Assembly (NCBI GenBank): GCA_963995525.1
Contig: OZ023210.1
Coordinates: 28,304,439 to 28,368,438, forward strand
Source of the DNA: Escarpia spicata
Taxonomy: Eukaryota > Annelida > Polychaeta > Sabellida > Siboglinidae
Direction: 5' to 3'
Length of the DNA stretch: 64,000 bases
Shown: piece by piece, positions 1 through 55,134 of the stretch
Numbering within the stretch: position 1 is the stretch's first letter
How the letters are laid out: each line of letters opens with the position of its first letter
Notes under the pieces: model-generated
Seen by the model: only the letters and a program-made list of their open reading frames with translations
The model's database searches: none
Told to the model about the DNA's origin: nothing
Made by a program: the position numbers and the translations under genes

Positions 1-959
1 CAAGTTACTTGTTGCATCGGCAGGGTGAACGCGCAGACTGGCCAACGTGTAATATCAGCGAGGGTGGACAGTAATTCAACGTTTCCATGTGATATGTACA
101 GACACACTAACTCCAGCAACATTGACGTGCAATATAAATTCATCCAAAGCAATACTCACATTCACAGTGACAAAACAATACACAACTTTAGCTGTTCTAT
201 ATTTGTAACATAACAGCATAACATTTAACTGAGCAAGTTAAACAAGACTTAAAATTGGATGATTTTGATATCACATTTCATAATACAACAGTATTGTTGT
301 AATTACTGAACATGCTATGAATGTTGTGAATAAATACCTATTTTCCTAGAACTAACAATGCATGAACAATATAAATAAGTACATCCAAGCATTTCAATTG
401 TGAACATGTTTAGTGATACAATTATTTTTAATATGGTGCAATGTATTTAAGCAATTTGATGCATTTCAAATCGATTAAAGATAAAAATGTTCAGTGCAAA
501 TGCCACTGTTAATTTTTGTTTTGCTAGCAAAATTAATTTTTTTTTTAAACATTTACTAAAATATTATCAGAAAGACAAAGTTGTTTAAATGTGGCTGTGA
601 TGTAAACAAGCAATACATTCCTAGCAGACTGACCATCGCCACAAATAAATAAAAACATGTTACATCATTCATCAGTGTTAACATATCTCCTGTTGCACCA
701 GTCTTGACCTATTGCATTGTTTGCAGTCATATTTACCCGAGGTGCTAATTTTATTAGTTTTCATTCATATGCATATGTTTGTAGTCTGATTCACAGCTTC
801 CAAACTCGGAAGTTGCATTGCTTTTCTTTAGATATTTAGTCTTCTATGCAAGTTACACATTCTCGTAAGTCTGTTTCTGAACGAGTCATGTAGCTTTTTA
901 TGCTATTTCACCACGTCTTACAAGCACTTCCATGTTGTTGTATAAATATTATATTATAC
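1..959. other. AT-rich DNA downstream of PAQR3
   Basis: No coding segment or clear repeat is seen. The part nearest the gene probably includes the end of the PAQR3 3' UTR. Confidence 0.5.
750..755 (-). promoter_or_regulatory. Candidate PAQR3 polyadenylation signal
   Basis: AATAAA on the minus strand about 900 nt past the PAQR3 stop. The hexamer is seen directly; its use is inferred, and the DNA is AT-rich, so chance is possible. Confidence 0.25.
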
Positions 960-960
960 A

Positions 961-1250
961 CTGTAGTCACCAGTCCTGTAGCCATATGAACATTGTATCT
1001 ACACCAGTCATATAGCCATATGAACAATGTATCTACACCAGTCATGTAGCCATATGAACACTGTACCTACAACAGTTCTGTAGCCATATGAACACTGTAC
1101 CTACACCAGTCATGTAGCTACATGAACCATATAGCCATATGAACCTGTAGCTCATATGAACCATGCAACTACACAAGTCCTGTAGCCATATGAACCATGT
1201 AGCTACACGAGTCATGTAGCCATATGAACATTGTAGCTGTATGAATCTTG
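961..1250. repeat. 34-bp minisatellite in the PAQR3 3' flank
   Basis: About nine imperfect copies of a unit reading GTAGCCATATGAACA, then TGTA, CTACA and a variable CAGTCAT. Copies differ by substitutions and short deletions. It lies in the 3' UTR or just beyond and does not touch an exon border that can be seen. Confidence 0.85.
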
Positions 1251-1659
1251 CCACTGTTCTGTCCTGTTCCTTATTTGCAACCAGTGTATTTCCATTGTTG
1301 TCCTGTCCTAAAATTGTTGCCCTCTCCTGACAACAAGAACCATACAGCTGTTGCCCTCTCCAGGTGTGAAGCCATGTTGCTGTAGTTGTGGCTCCTTCTC
1401 TTCAGTTTCTTCTCTTCGTGTATCAGTTAAGACAAGGCTTGTTGACCTGATGTAGCAGTAGCTGTTGCCCTGTGTGGTGCCATCAGAAGGTCTGTTGTAT
1501 CAGTCTAGACAAGGCTTGTTGACCTGGTGTAGCAGTAGTTGTTGCCCTGTGTGGTGCCACCAGAAGAAGGTATGTTGTACCAGCCAAGATAAGGCTTGTT
1601 GACCTGATGTAGCAGTAGCTGTTGGTCTGTGTGATGCCATCAGAAGAAGGTATGTTGTA

Positions 1660-10854
<9,195 letters not shown>

Positions 10855-11829
10855 GGTAAAGCTGTTATCTAAAGTCCGATGTGCCTAGATTGCTTTAGTG
10901 CACTTTCTGATTAGCCAGCGTGAGAGTTAGACGTAACACTACAGCGAGCATTCCATATTGCTCTTTGACCCAATCGATGGATCATACGTGACTGTCGCAT
11001 CTCGTACGGAATCGGAGACAGAGATAGTTATGCAAGTTGTAATTTGGGGGACGAAAGTCGAAGGCATGTCATTAAAAGTTGTACCCTAGAAGGCCGCAAT
11101 ACTGGTATAGATCGCACAAAATAAGTGTGCTTGACAGAATCATTCGTTGTGTTGTTTGACGGAAATGTTAAATTGTTATGCCGGGTGGCTGAGCGGCATT
11201 GCTGCCGGCGGTAACCATGACAGACAATATAGCGTCTGTTAAATAATAGCTATAGTACTTAATGTAGTTTCCCTTACACTACCGCCTAGCTGACTAATGC
11301 AGTTACCCCTGGATACAGATTCGTGTAGAACAATATTTCTCTGTGACAGTATTGGTGGGATAAATAAGCTTCTTTTCCTCACGACATGGTCGTGGTTTTC
11401 CGCGAGGTGGCGCTTGTAGTTGCTTGAGTGAAATTGAAACTTGGCAGCCAACCTCTAAGGCACGCTGTGATGTTACCCGCGGAATCGTCTTGTTGGTCCG
11501 TGTACTTACTAAGCCATCATTAATTTTGTGTTGAAACTCCAAACGGAAACATTTAAAGATTTGAATTGGTGTTTTGTGATTTTGTGTGTCATCGAGTCAA
11601 TTGCGGAACAGAAAATGTAAACAGTAGCATGTAGCAAAACAATAGTAAAGAGGTAGTCCCTAAATGCATAATCCAAAGCCACCAGTACAAAAGCACTGAA
11701 GTGGATATGAAACCCACACGTTGTTAATTTTTGACAGAATCTTGCAATTTATAGAACACAATTTATTCTACTAATACACTACAATTTCAAGTTATATCGC
11801 CTAAAACTAAAACTAAAATGTAAGGGCCC
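10855..11829. other. PAQR3 upstream region (probable promoter and 5' UTR)
   Basis: Less AT-rich than its surroundings near 10900-11200, as expected of a promoter, but no TATA box or start site can be assigned. Confidence 0.4.
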
Positions 11830-12063
11830 TGTATAGACTGCGCTATTCCACGGTAGAAGTATTTTCTTGGCCGACATATACTGTTGCAAACTAACAACAC
11901 CAAATAAATAAATCCTTATCAACAACACAATCACCAAATGCAGCGCACGCTTGTCTCGTGTTCCCGAGAACTAACGACGGCAAACAACGCCTGCACGAGA
12001 CAGTTTTATATATATATATCGGCCGACAAAATACTTCTGCCGTGGAATAGCGCAATCTATACA
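11830..12063. mobile_element. 234-bp foldback MITE
   Basis: Long terminal inverted repeats of about 48 bp: left begins TGTATAGACTGCGCTATTCC, right is the complement of TGTATAGATTGCGCTATTCC. About 130 bp lies between, with no ORF. No convincing target duplication, so the superfamily is not assigned. Confidence 0.85.
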
Positions 12064-12194
12064 CCGCCAATTCTAATTTAGGAACTGCTTTTTAATAGCT
12101 GCAGAAAATACACTAATGTGGAGTTTATCGGGTAATCTGTTTTACTTAAATTGCCTAAATTACTTCTTGTCCTTGCACTAGTTTTATCCGTCAC

Positions 12195-13660
12195 GTACCC
12201 CAGGGAGTACCTAGTAGGCAGACATGGAGAGGGTGTTAGAGGTAAAAATGAGAGAGCAGGTGCGGATCAACAAGATGCAGTTTGGCTTTATGCCAGGGAA
12301 AGGAACGACATATGCCATCTTCATTGTGCAAATGCAGGAGAAATACCTGGCCAAGAAGAAGCTCTACCTAGCCTTTGTCGACCTGGAAAAGGCGTTTGAC
12401 AGGGTACCAAGGGAGGTGATGAGATGGACCATGAGAAAATCAGGTGTGGATGAGTGGCTTGTGAAGGCAGTGATGACGTTGTACGGCGAGGCGAGCACCG
12501 TGGTGAGGACGGGGCATGGAGACAGTAGCAGCTTTGATGTGAAGGTGATGGTGCACCAGGGCTCAGTATTGAGCCCTCTGCTGTTTGCCATTGTGATGGA
12601 TGTGGTGACGAAGGAGGCGAGGGGAGGACTGCCCTGGGAGCTGCTGTACGCAGACGACCTCGTCCTTATGGCAATAACCAGGGAAGAACTGAGAAGGAAG
12701 CTGGTGGAGTGGCGTGCGAGCTTGGTGGCCAAAGGACTGAAGGTGAACCCCGGGAAGTCGAAGGTGATGGTCAGCATAGGTGAAAGAGGAGTGATGTCAG
12801 AGTCTGATGCATGGCCATGTGGAGTCTGTAGCAAAGGTGTAGCCGCAAACTTGCTTCAGTGTACATCGTGTACCGAGTGGGTCCACAGGAGATGCAGTGG
12901 TGTGAAGGGCAGCCTTCAGGCAGTGAGCGCAACGTTTGTGTGCAAGAGGTGTCGGGGAGAGGTACCACCCGCGGAGGTGATGGAATAGGGCTTGGAGGTG
13001 GATGGAGAGACATACGACACAATAGACGACTTCCGCTGCCTGGGCGACATGCTGAGTGCGAAGGATGGGGTGGATGCAGCGGTATATATATATATAAAAC
13101 AGCGAGAGTGAAGTGTGCCCGGCAGAAGTTCAGGGAGTTAACACCCTTCCTGACTTCCAAAGCGCCACCTGAAGATGAAGGGCCAGGTGTACATAGCTTG
13201 TGTCAGAAGTGGCCTGTTGTGTCGTTGCAAGACGGGCAATGGGGACCGATAATGAAACGAGGATGGAAAGGGTTGAGATGAGGATGGTGAGATGGATGTG
13301 TGGTGCATTACTCAGCGACAGACAGCCCAGTGCAGAGCTTAGAAGAAGAATATGATTGGAGGCGATTGCGAATGTGATCAGAAGAAGCAGGCTGAGGTGG
13401 CATGGGCGTGTAGAGCGAAAGAATGACGCGGACTGGTTGAAGGGCTGAACAGTACAAAGTTAGTGGTGGAGGGGCAGCCCCCGTCGGCAGGCCAAGGAAG
13501 ACCTGGCAGAACTCCGTGTCTGCACACTTGAGTCTGATGGGTATTGACCCACGGGATGCGCGGGACTGTATCAAGTGGAAGAGGGCAATTGGAAGAAAGG
13601 CGAACCCAGCAGAGCCGGGAAACACCGCCTTTAAACGTCGATGGTGATGTTGATATTTAT
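12195..13660 (+). pseudogene. 5'-truncated non-LTR retrotransposon (reverse transcriptase relic)
   Basis: An open stretch (12224-12988) encodes the RT core: FVDLEKAFDRVP (motif A), GSVLSPLLF (motif B) and LLYADDLVL (catalytic YADD motif). It is followed by a Cys/His cluster (CGVCSKGV, CTSCTEWVHRRC, CKRC), a PHD-like zinc finger. After 12988 the frame breaks; shifted pieces of the C-terminal region continue (FLTSKAP, RMVRWMCG, RLRWHGRVER) to about 13640. The endonuclease and N-terminal RT parts are missing, so it is a dead, truncated copy between PAQR3 and the kinase gene. Clade not assigned. Confidence 0.85.
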
Positions 13661-13829
13661 TAAATATAACCTTTATTACATGCATGCATCCTCGCGTGCC
13701 AGGGGTCGATGCTGCTTATTACGTTAGTGCCAGCCAGCAGTACCCCGTGGCTGATCGCGTTGAGAAACTCTGATTTTAAGCTCAGCCTATGGAATCGCTC
13801 ACTAGATCAGTGGTTGGCGGCAGGTCAGG

Positions 13830-14655
13830 TGATCATAATAAAATTAATTTCAACCAACCATGGCTCGTGTTACATGCAATGTTTGCACACGACCTGGCAG
13901 TTCCTTAAATTGTGGGGCGTCCTTTGCATTAACTAATGACGCTTCTAGGATATTCCATGCAGTTAAAGTGCGGGGAACATGAGTTTCTATATTTTTCAGT
14001 GTTGGCTCTGATGTGTTTATGTTTGTAAGGGTGATTTCAGCGTGTGCGTCTGTCTGCAGGTACTAAAATGTTTCTGGACGGGACAGAAATTTATTTGATT
14101 GTGGACGATTTCGGGAGGTTCCTTCTCCTCTCCACGAGATTTGACCAACCTAAATCTTTTATCATATTTGTTACGCTGCTATTGTAAGTGTAGTCGCCTT
14201 TTACGAAGTGGGCTGCTCTTCTTTGTATTTTCTCGAGTGTGTTTATATTGTTTTGTAAGTGTGGATCCCATACTGTGCAGCCGTATTCTAGAATTGGACG
14301 AACAAGGGTAATATTAGCTTTCTTTTAGTACCTGCGGACACGATTTCAGGTTAAGAATGATAAAGTGGCACTGGCTTTGTTGCAAGTTTGGGAGATGTGT
14401 GTTGACCAGGATAGGTTATCTGCATGACCTTTACCCCCAAGATATTTCCCTGTGTCAACTTGTTTTAGTATATGATTGCCAAGTGAGTATGATCTGGGTA
14501 ACGTATTTGGAGTTCTGGCTATTCGCATTACATTGCTCTTTGTTGCATTAAAGTGCATACCCCAATCTTTTCCCATTTATTGAGAGCGTTTAAGTCGGTT
14601 TGCAAGGCCAACTGGTCCTCTGCGTTTGGACGGGTCTGTATAAGAGTTTGACTCA
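13830..14655 (-). pseudogene. Jockey-like LINE 3' fragment
   Basis: Minus-strand pieces of the RT thumb and C-terminal region: LALQTDLNALNKWEK, WGMHFNATKSNVMRIAR, YSLGNHILKQVDTGKYLG, SQTCNKASATLSFL, RPILEYGCTVWDPH and LEKIQRRAARFVKGDY. At least two frameshifts and a stop break it. The 3' UTR of the element may reach about 13690, tail-to-tail with the LINE relic on the other strand. Confidence 0.85.
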
Positions 14656-16476
14656 GCTAACTTCCACACTTCGCCAGGACTAGTTTTGCATGGCAAACAG
14701 CCCTGGCTTGCACGGATGCATGCCATTGGAAAGAACACAACATCCAAGAGTAAGAGAAAATGTCAATGGAATATCTCTGCAACCACGAGAAAGAAGATAT
14801 GGACATACTTGAGTCACATACTTTGGTATGACACCACACAAACTACCTAGCTATGGCTGCACTTAAATGAAAGCTATCTGGAAAATGGAAAACCACTGAA
14901 AGCATGAAAATACGGTGTTTGTATGTAGATTATATTGATTCGCCATTATAAAAATGGTTCGAGTAAACAAATCAGCCTTCTCATTACCTCCACTCAACCG
15001 ACTTTTCTAAGAAAACTTTCAAGAATAACAACGCAAAAATTCAGTGATCAAAACAATTTCACATTCATTTGTACAGCACTCGATTCACATACATGCATAC
15101 ACACGAGGTGAATTGATAAGATTTGTTATACTGGTGTAGTCTTCATACACACTGTGCACCGTCCGTGCAAATGTCCACGTCAGCTGCAGCTTAAATTGTG
15201 CTAATAAAATACCACTGATTAACATAGTAGCTTCAACCATAACTAGTTTGTTAAACTCAGATGTACGAATCCAATAAATACATCTTTGTGAATTTACACG
15301 TCATGGCACAAATAAATGACTCTACACCACGTCCGGGTGATTAAGAATGTGACGTCATCACATTTCTTGAGGTCACTGCTGGCAATAGCCATCACTAATC
15401 ATGCAGAAAAAATCAAATTAATATTATAGTGAAAAACAATATTACAGTGAAAAACATGTATATAACATCTGTAAAATGCCATTTATGCACAGATGTCTAT
15501 TACGTAGTAGTCTGTATAGAATTTCGATGTTGCCCAGTGGATGTCCCAGCATCAATCATAGCAGGATTTGCTGCTGAACACAAACAAAAGCTGCAACATC
15601 TGGATGCAATTTATCTTTGCTATCTTATGCATCTACATAATCTTTGTATAATGACGTCTGATTTTTTAAGATAAAAGTAAACCACATATTCCCTTTTCTT
15701 GTATAATAAACATGGAATAAATAAAATACAACAGAAAATAAGCTGTTTTGATCTATTTCATGGCAATTTTTAAAGGATTTGTTGGAGGCATCACATTGTT
15801 TATGACATACATAAGGGTGATCCAATATTCCCTGTCATGTATATTTCACAGTTGCGATGACATCCTCCTAACCAAACTACTAGAAATAGGGTCTGTCCAA
15901 ATAATATTTAATAACCATTCCAAGGCAACATTTGAACCAAACATACATAACAGCAGCAGCACAGCTCAACCATTCGTGGCGGGAACATGCGACAACAAAT
16001 CTTGAGAATTCTAAATACTTCCAAAAGCACAACAGTGCACCTTGTTGAGAAATGAGAGGCCTTCTGCCTGCAGAAGGTATTCATGGATCAGTAGGCAGGT
16101 GCAGTTAAAAGCAACAACCATTTAAAAAACTGATTAAAGTGGCCAATGCTGAAGCTGAGAATCTAAGATAAATATCACCAAACTTTACATGGCCCATAGT
16201 CGCTTACATGGTCAGGAAGGAATGCTGCGCTAGGTATTCTTTCCTGTAATATCCCAGTTATCAAGTTCACATTACCCACTGTGGCATACCTTGTTTTCGC
16301 AAAGAAGTAAAACAGAAAACGCAATCGTCAGCGAATCTAATTTGAGATGTTTCGCACTGCATATCTCTATGATTGCTTGAGGGCCTTAATACCCTATTTC
16401 ATACCAATCGATCATGCAACTGCTAATAAATCAAGACATGACCTGATCTCAATTCAATTTGCACATATCAATGTTA
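14656..16476. other. Kinase gene 3' flank and probable 3' UTR
   Basis: The part adjoining 16476 should be 3' UTR of the kinase gene. AT-rich, no coding homology; the short ORFs here are not supported. Confidence 0.4.
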
Positions 16477-50212
<33,736 letters not shown>

Positions 50213-50984
50213 GGTGACTCATTGGACTATCACCCGACAATGACGGGTTCCTGTCAAAGCACAACTGTTAAACCGGCTGGGCTGGCGACTTCATCTGTCA
50301 ATCTGCTGCAGATTATAAACAGCGTTTAAAACTTGGCTTATCTAATGCCTCCAGGTGCCTATGTAACACTCCACTAAACCCTGGGTTGCCAGTATACTGA
50401 CTATACTAGAAGTCAAAAATGCGGTAGAACGTTTCCACCTACGTTCCCCTTTCTAGTCGGTCAAAATGGCCTACTTCCTCTTCGCATGTAAAGTGATCAC
50501 GTGACAATCGAATTTTTAAGACTACTTGCAAAGTTAATTAACTTCGTCCAAGTGCATATAAATCCATGTTACGCGATCCTTTGTTCCTTTTGCACAATCT
50601 ACCTCACTGTCATGGTTCAACGTATGCCCAGTAATGACATAAAACGCTTTTAATGACGTGTTTGCAGTTGCTCAGCTTACCGTTGCTAAGTTGCAACTCG
50701 ACCATAAATACTCAGTGTGACAGTGTGGCACAGCGTCTGACGTTGCACAATCGTAAGCAATATAAACAAATAATATAGAGTGTATGCGCGTATATGCGTG
50801 TGTTTATCACTAGATGGAACCACTACTGGCAGCATTCACGAATCGTGCATTTTATGTATACACACTGAACACATACAACAAATTATAGTTTTGTTTAATG
50901 CACACGTGTGCAATACAGCTTACGCTACGAGTATATGGCCATCAGATACGAGCGCGCAGTTATGATTTCATAACCAGACACGTT
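50213..50984. promoter_or_regulatory. Kinase 5' UTR and probable promoter region
   Basis: Directly upstream of the kinase start codon; the region should hold its promoter. No core element can be assigned with confidence. Confidence 0.35.
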
Positions 50985-51290
50985 GAAATCATTAGCAAAA
51001 GGTCCACGAAGCCATCAAAAATGGATGCCGACAACGTGGAGCGTTTGTACATTATACCGTATGTTTTGTGGAAATTCTGGCCCCACGCGGTTTTTTGTGA
51101 CAGAAACATACGGCAATTTGTTTCAAGCACAACTGTATGCAGGATTGTTTGATCTAGCATATATCATGCCGCCCTAGTAATATATCATGTGCATAACTTA
51201 TGTTACCGGTATCAATTAACAATAGAAAGACAAAGCTTGGTCACGCGCGTAATTCTGATTGTGGCGTAAGCAAACCGTGACGTACTAGAT
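50985..51290. repeat. Dispersed repeat family copy
   Basis: Shares AAATGGATGCCGACAACGTGG, ATTCTGGCCCCA and the CAAAGCTTGGTCACGCGCG block with copies at 22346 and 51398; it lacks the usual left end. Confidence 0.65.
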
Positions 51291-51397
51291 CAACGCGGTA
51301 ATGACGTATGTCTATACACGTTGATCCCATTAAAACATGACGCGTGCGCACTGACCAAACAACTATTGTTTAGGTCATCACGTGCAAACGAACAGTC

Positions 51398-51760
51398 CAA
51401 TTGACCTATCCATCATGTAACCTGTTGCCTAGGAAAAGGTCCGCCAAGACATCAGAAATGGGATGCCTATAACACTTGGAACATTTGTACATGCCGTCGT
51501 ATTTTTGTTGAAATTCTTATCTCAACAGTTGTTTGTTATAACAAAAACACAAGGCAAAGTTGTTATAGTGATATTTATTGTAGGTACACGGGGATGTTTT
51601 CTTATGATATGTTATGCTGCAATAGTAATGCAATTCACAATAAAAGTCATATAAAGCAGTATAATTTAATCGTTGTCAACGTTATTTGTAAAAACAAAGC
51701 TTGGCGGAGGTCACGCGTATCAATTTGATTGTGGCGTAGGCAAACAGGGTTATATATGTG
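51398..51760. repeat. Dispersed repeat family copy, direct
   Basis: Starts CAATTGACCTATCCATCATG, then CTGTTGCCTAGG and the AAAGCTTGGCGGAGGTCACG block near 51700. Confidence 0.7.
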
Positions 51761-51789
51761 AATAGCATTATTCTTGCGGCATGACATGT

Positions 51790-51975
51790 GATGGATCAAG
51801 CATTCCAGTTCCAGCTTGCACTTTAAAAACTTTGCCTTATACATTTTGCCACAAAGAAAACTTTTGGAGTCAGAATTTCACTACAATCTACGCACCATGT
51901 GTTAGACATCCAGTTTTTGCAGATATTTTGCTAGGCAACATATCAGGTGACGGCCAGGTCAATTGGTGGATCCAC
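51790..51975. repeat. Dispersed repeat family copy, inverted
   Basis: Inverted relative to the preceding copy: it ends TTTGCTAGGCAACATATCAGG and GGTCAATTGG. Confidence 0.6.
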
Positions 51976-52074
51976 AGCGTCGCGGTTTGCTGACATTATA
52001 ACAACTATTACGCCCGTAAATAGTGAGGCTTAACATCAGCTAAATATAGCTTCCCCGCATTTAATTATCACTGT

Positions 52075-52250
52075 ACAACTTTGCCTTAGTTTTACGTTTT
52101 TATCATTAAGAAAAACATTTGGGGCCAGAATTTAAACAAAGTATACAATGGAATGTTGAAACTCTCCTCGTGTTCGGCACTCATTTTTGATGGTTTGACT
52201 GACCTATATTGCTAGGCAACAGGTCACGTTTTAGATAGGTCAATTGTTTT
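52075..52250. repeat. Dispersed repeat family copy, inverted
   Basis: Contains GGGGCCAGAATTT, GTGTTCGGCACTCATTTTTG and ends TGCTAGGCAACAGGTCACG then GATAGGTCAATTG, the complement of the family's left end. Confidence 0.65.
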
Positions 52251-54235
52251 AAAACTGAACGACAATATGTATCTGCCAACCCTCTCGGGGGTTTTTCGGG
52301 AGTCTCCCGGATTTGTTGCGGAACTCCTGTCCTCCCCCCAAAAGAAGAAATTAACGTTTTTTTAGATGCAGTTAAACTTATTTTATTTAGGTGAGCCTGA
52401 AATGATCCTAATTATTGGTAAGTCTACTGTGAAGAACATATTCAACAACTTTGAATTTGCTAAAAATCATTAGTGAAAATATGTAAAATGCATGATACCT
52501 TTGTGATCTGCATTACGCTGTGGAATCATGATATACACGTACGTAAGCTCTCAGGCATAGGCAGAACCGATCGACACGCGGTGCATTGATTACGCCCCGC
52601 ATATGCCCGGCTGAAAAAACTCTCACCTTGTTAAAACATACACAAATAATAATTACTCACTGCACGTTCATACGGCAGTTGTATCTAGTGGTGGCGATTG
52701 TGTTTGCTTTCCGTAAGAGATCCGGCGATCGAGGGTTCATAGGTTTGTCGTTCTGAGCTGCAGTTCACAATTACTCAGAGAAGGGTAGCAATGCTCGATC
52801 GGTGCCATTTTAATATTTTTATCATTTGCTGTAGGCAAATGTGTTATAGTAGAGAAACTTGTTTTTGTGGCGAGCGTCAATGGCGGGTGGGAATCTAAAG
52901 TTTATGATACGATCAATAATGTATTTTTGTTGACTGAAAAGTGTGTGCAATTTATTGGAGGGCAGACATATGGTTTTCTGCCACACACCCCCCCGTAGGC
53001 GGTGCGGCGGCGAACAATTGTTCCACCGCTGGTCCAATACTGTCTTATTGTACATAATTTGTACATTTGGTCAGAAGTAGCTTACTGTACTGGCACAAAG
53101 CTAGAACCGTATTGGAACAGTACTGGCCCTGTGCTTGTATAGTGTGTTTGCAAAGTTCTGAACCTGTACCGGCATGCTGTATTTGCCCAATGCTGGGCCC
53201 ATACAGCCAACATTGCATCCTGTAGTTGGCGCTGCATGATATATACTGCATGGCTATAGTATTGGGCGGGTATGGCGCCTGCAAGATCAATTTCATTGTG
53301 GTATGTGCGTTGTGCCGGCTAACGGTACAAACAGTATTTGCCAGTATATTGCCAGGATTGGACCAATTATATTATGTTTGCTCATTCGTCAATACAGCTG
53401 AGTGAACTGGAGCAACGTGACATATGAACGAATTTGCCCAATGTTCGAAACGGCAACAAAATTATTAGATCGAAACCGGAATTTATCGATTGGGAGTCCT
53501 ACCCTATGCTAGCGTAGTGTTTTTTGTAAGTGTGATTGAATTAGTACAGTGTGATTTTTGCTGAAACGTACGTGCGGCATACGTGCAGCGCATGTTATAA
53601 ATCGTGCGTTTCTGTTTCTGTTTTCAATACTGCCACGACACCCCGGAGGATGGCTTCGGTCAGAGGTGTTACTTCTATTTGGGCACGTTCCTTTACCTGA
53701 TATTAAGTAGACCTACTTAACACTGGGTAACTCCTCAAGGAAGGGGTGTTAAGCCCTTTCACAGGTTGTGAGGACCACCTAGAGTACAATTACACAATGA
53801 AAAAAATGATAAAAGTATGGTTATGATTAAATGAACAAATAACGTAGAATGCTACACTGTAAAGCAATGTGAACACATAATATATGTAATAACATCTTGC
53901 AACAAAACAAATCACTACAAATTGCTGACATGCGAATGTTTACTCAACAGCATATTTACTGGTGTAACATGGACAGCATTATTTAAAAAAAATTGTTTTA
54001 TTTATTTACTTATTTTTCAGTACCAATTGCGATATTACTGTTTGTATACCATGATATAAGAATGTGATATTACTATTTTCGGTTACTAGCACTAGTGGTG
54101 TCAATTTATCACACAATCCAATACACTAACTAATACTAAATAATACGTGAACATAAATATATTTTATAACACTTAATGATACATGATTCTGAATAATTTA
54201 TAGTATATTATAACATTACCTAACATTAACTACAA
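52251..54235. other. Intergenic DNA between the kinase gene and ASH2L
   Basis: No gene recognised. At 52285-52345 a CTCGGGGGTTTTTCGGGAG stretch looks like the edge of a dispersed repeat. Confidence 0.4.
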
Positions 54236-54422
54236 AAATACTACAACAACAACAACAACAACTACTACTACTACTACCACCATCACCACCATCACCACCA
54301 CCACCACCACCACCATCACCACCACCACCACCACCATCACCATCACCACCACCATCACTACCACTATTACAACTACTACTGCAATCGTGTACTACTACAA
54401 TAACAACAACAACAACAACAAC
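54236..54422. repeat. Trinucleotide microsatellite (CAA/CTA/CAC/CAT)
   Basis: Successive runs of CAA, CTA, CAC with CAT, and again CAA triplets over about 185 bp. Confidence 0.95.
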
Positions 54423-55096
54423 ATAAATGATGCTAATCACATGGATAATAGACTAATTCAAACAAAATGATCTCTTAATTAGTAAATAATCACTACTAAT
54501 ACCTAAGTTTAATATATCAACAGTAACAACCTTTTTAGCTTTATTTTAAATAATAATAATAATAATCATTCCATTTCTTAATATAGCACTTTTTAAGTAA
54601 GTAAATACCAATCAAAGCGCTTCACATATTAAAATAACGTGTTGACTAAATGCTAAAATATAAATAAATAAATTAGGGTATAAACATACAATTTCAAACA
54701 ATAAAATTAAAAACCAATCAATACAATGAATAGGTTTAATGATACAAGCTCTCGTAACTGTCGAGGTAGTGCATTCCAGAACACCGGTCCAGAATAATTT
54801 GTTGTAAACTTTCTGCTGTTTGTTCTAATATATTAAATGTAATATCCATTATGATTTCTAAGAGTAATAATATAATACCCATTATGGTTTCTAAGAGTAA
54901 GCGAACATTATGTAAATTCACTGTGATTTTCTTTATTGTTTAAATGAAAATTTATATTAACTTCTGTCCCAAATTGTATAAAGACGCGGAGTATTTGGTG
55001 GCGGCTGACATTATGCGCGCCAACGACAGTTGACTCTATGCGTGAGATCGACCATCGGAGAAACATACGATAGGCAGATCTGCAGCTAAGTACAAA
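54423..55096. promoter_or_regulatory. ASH2L upstream region and 5' UTR
   Basis: AT-rich up to about 54960, then a more balanced composition just before the start codon, consistent with promoter and 5' UTR. No core element assigned. Confidence 0.35.
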
Positions 55097-55134
55097 ATGG
55101 CTGACCCGGACAGCAATGTAACGATTGTAAAGGA
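55097..55134 (+). CDS. ASH2L: ASH2L coding exon 1
   Basis: Encodes MADPDSNVTIVK plus two bases, donor GTACGT. The start fits Kozak context and exon 2 by phase. N-terminus not conserved, so support comes from phase and position. Confidence 0.8.

Noticed and set aside
11180..11220. tRNA-like GCCGGGTGGCTGAGCGG stretch
   Set aside because: Only a box-A-like motif; no matching box B or acceptor stem found.
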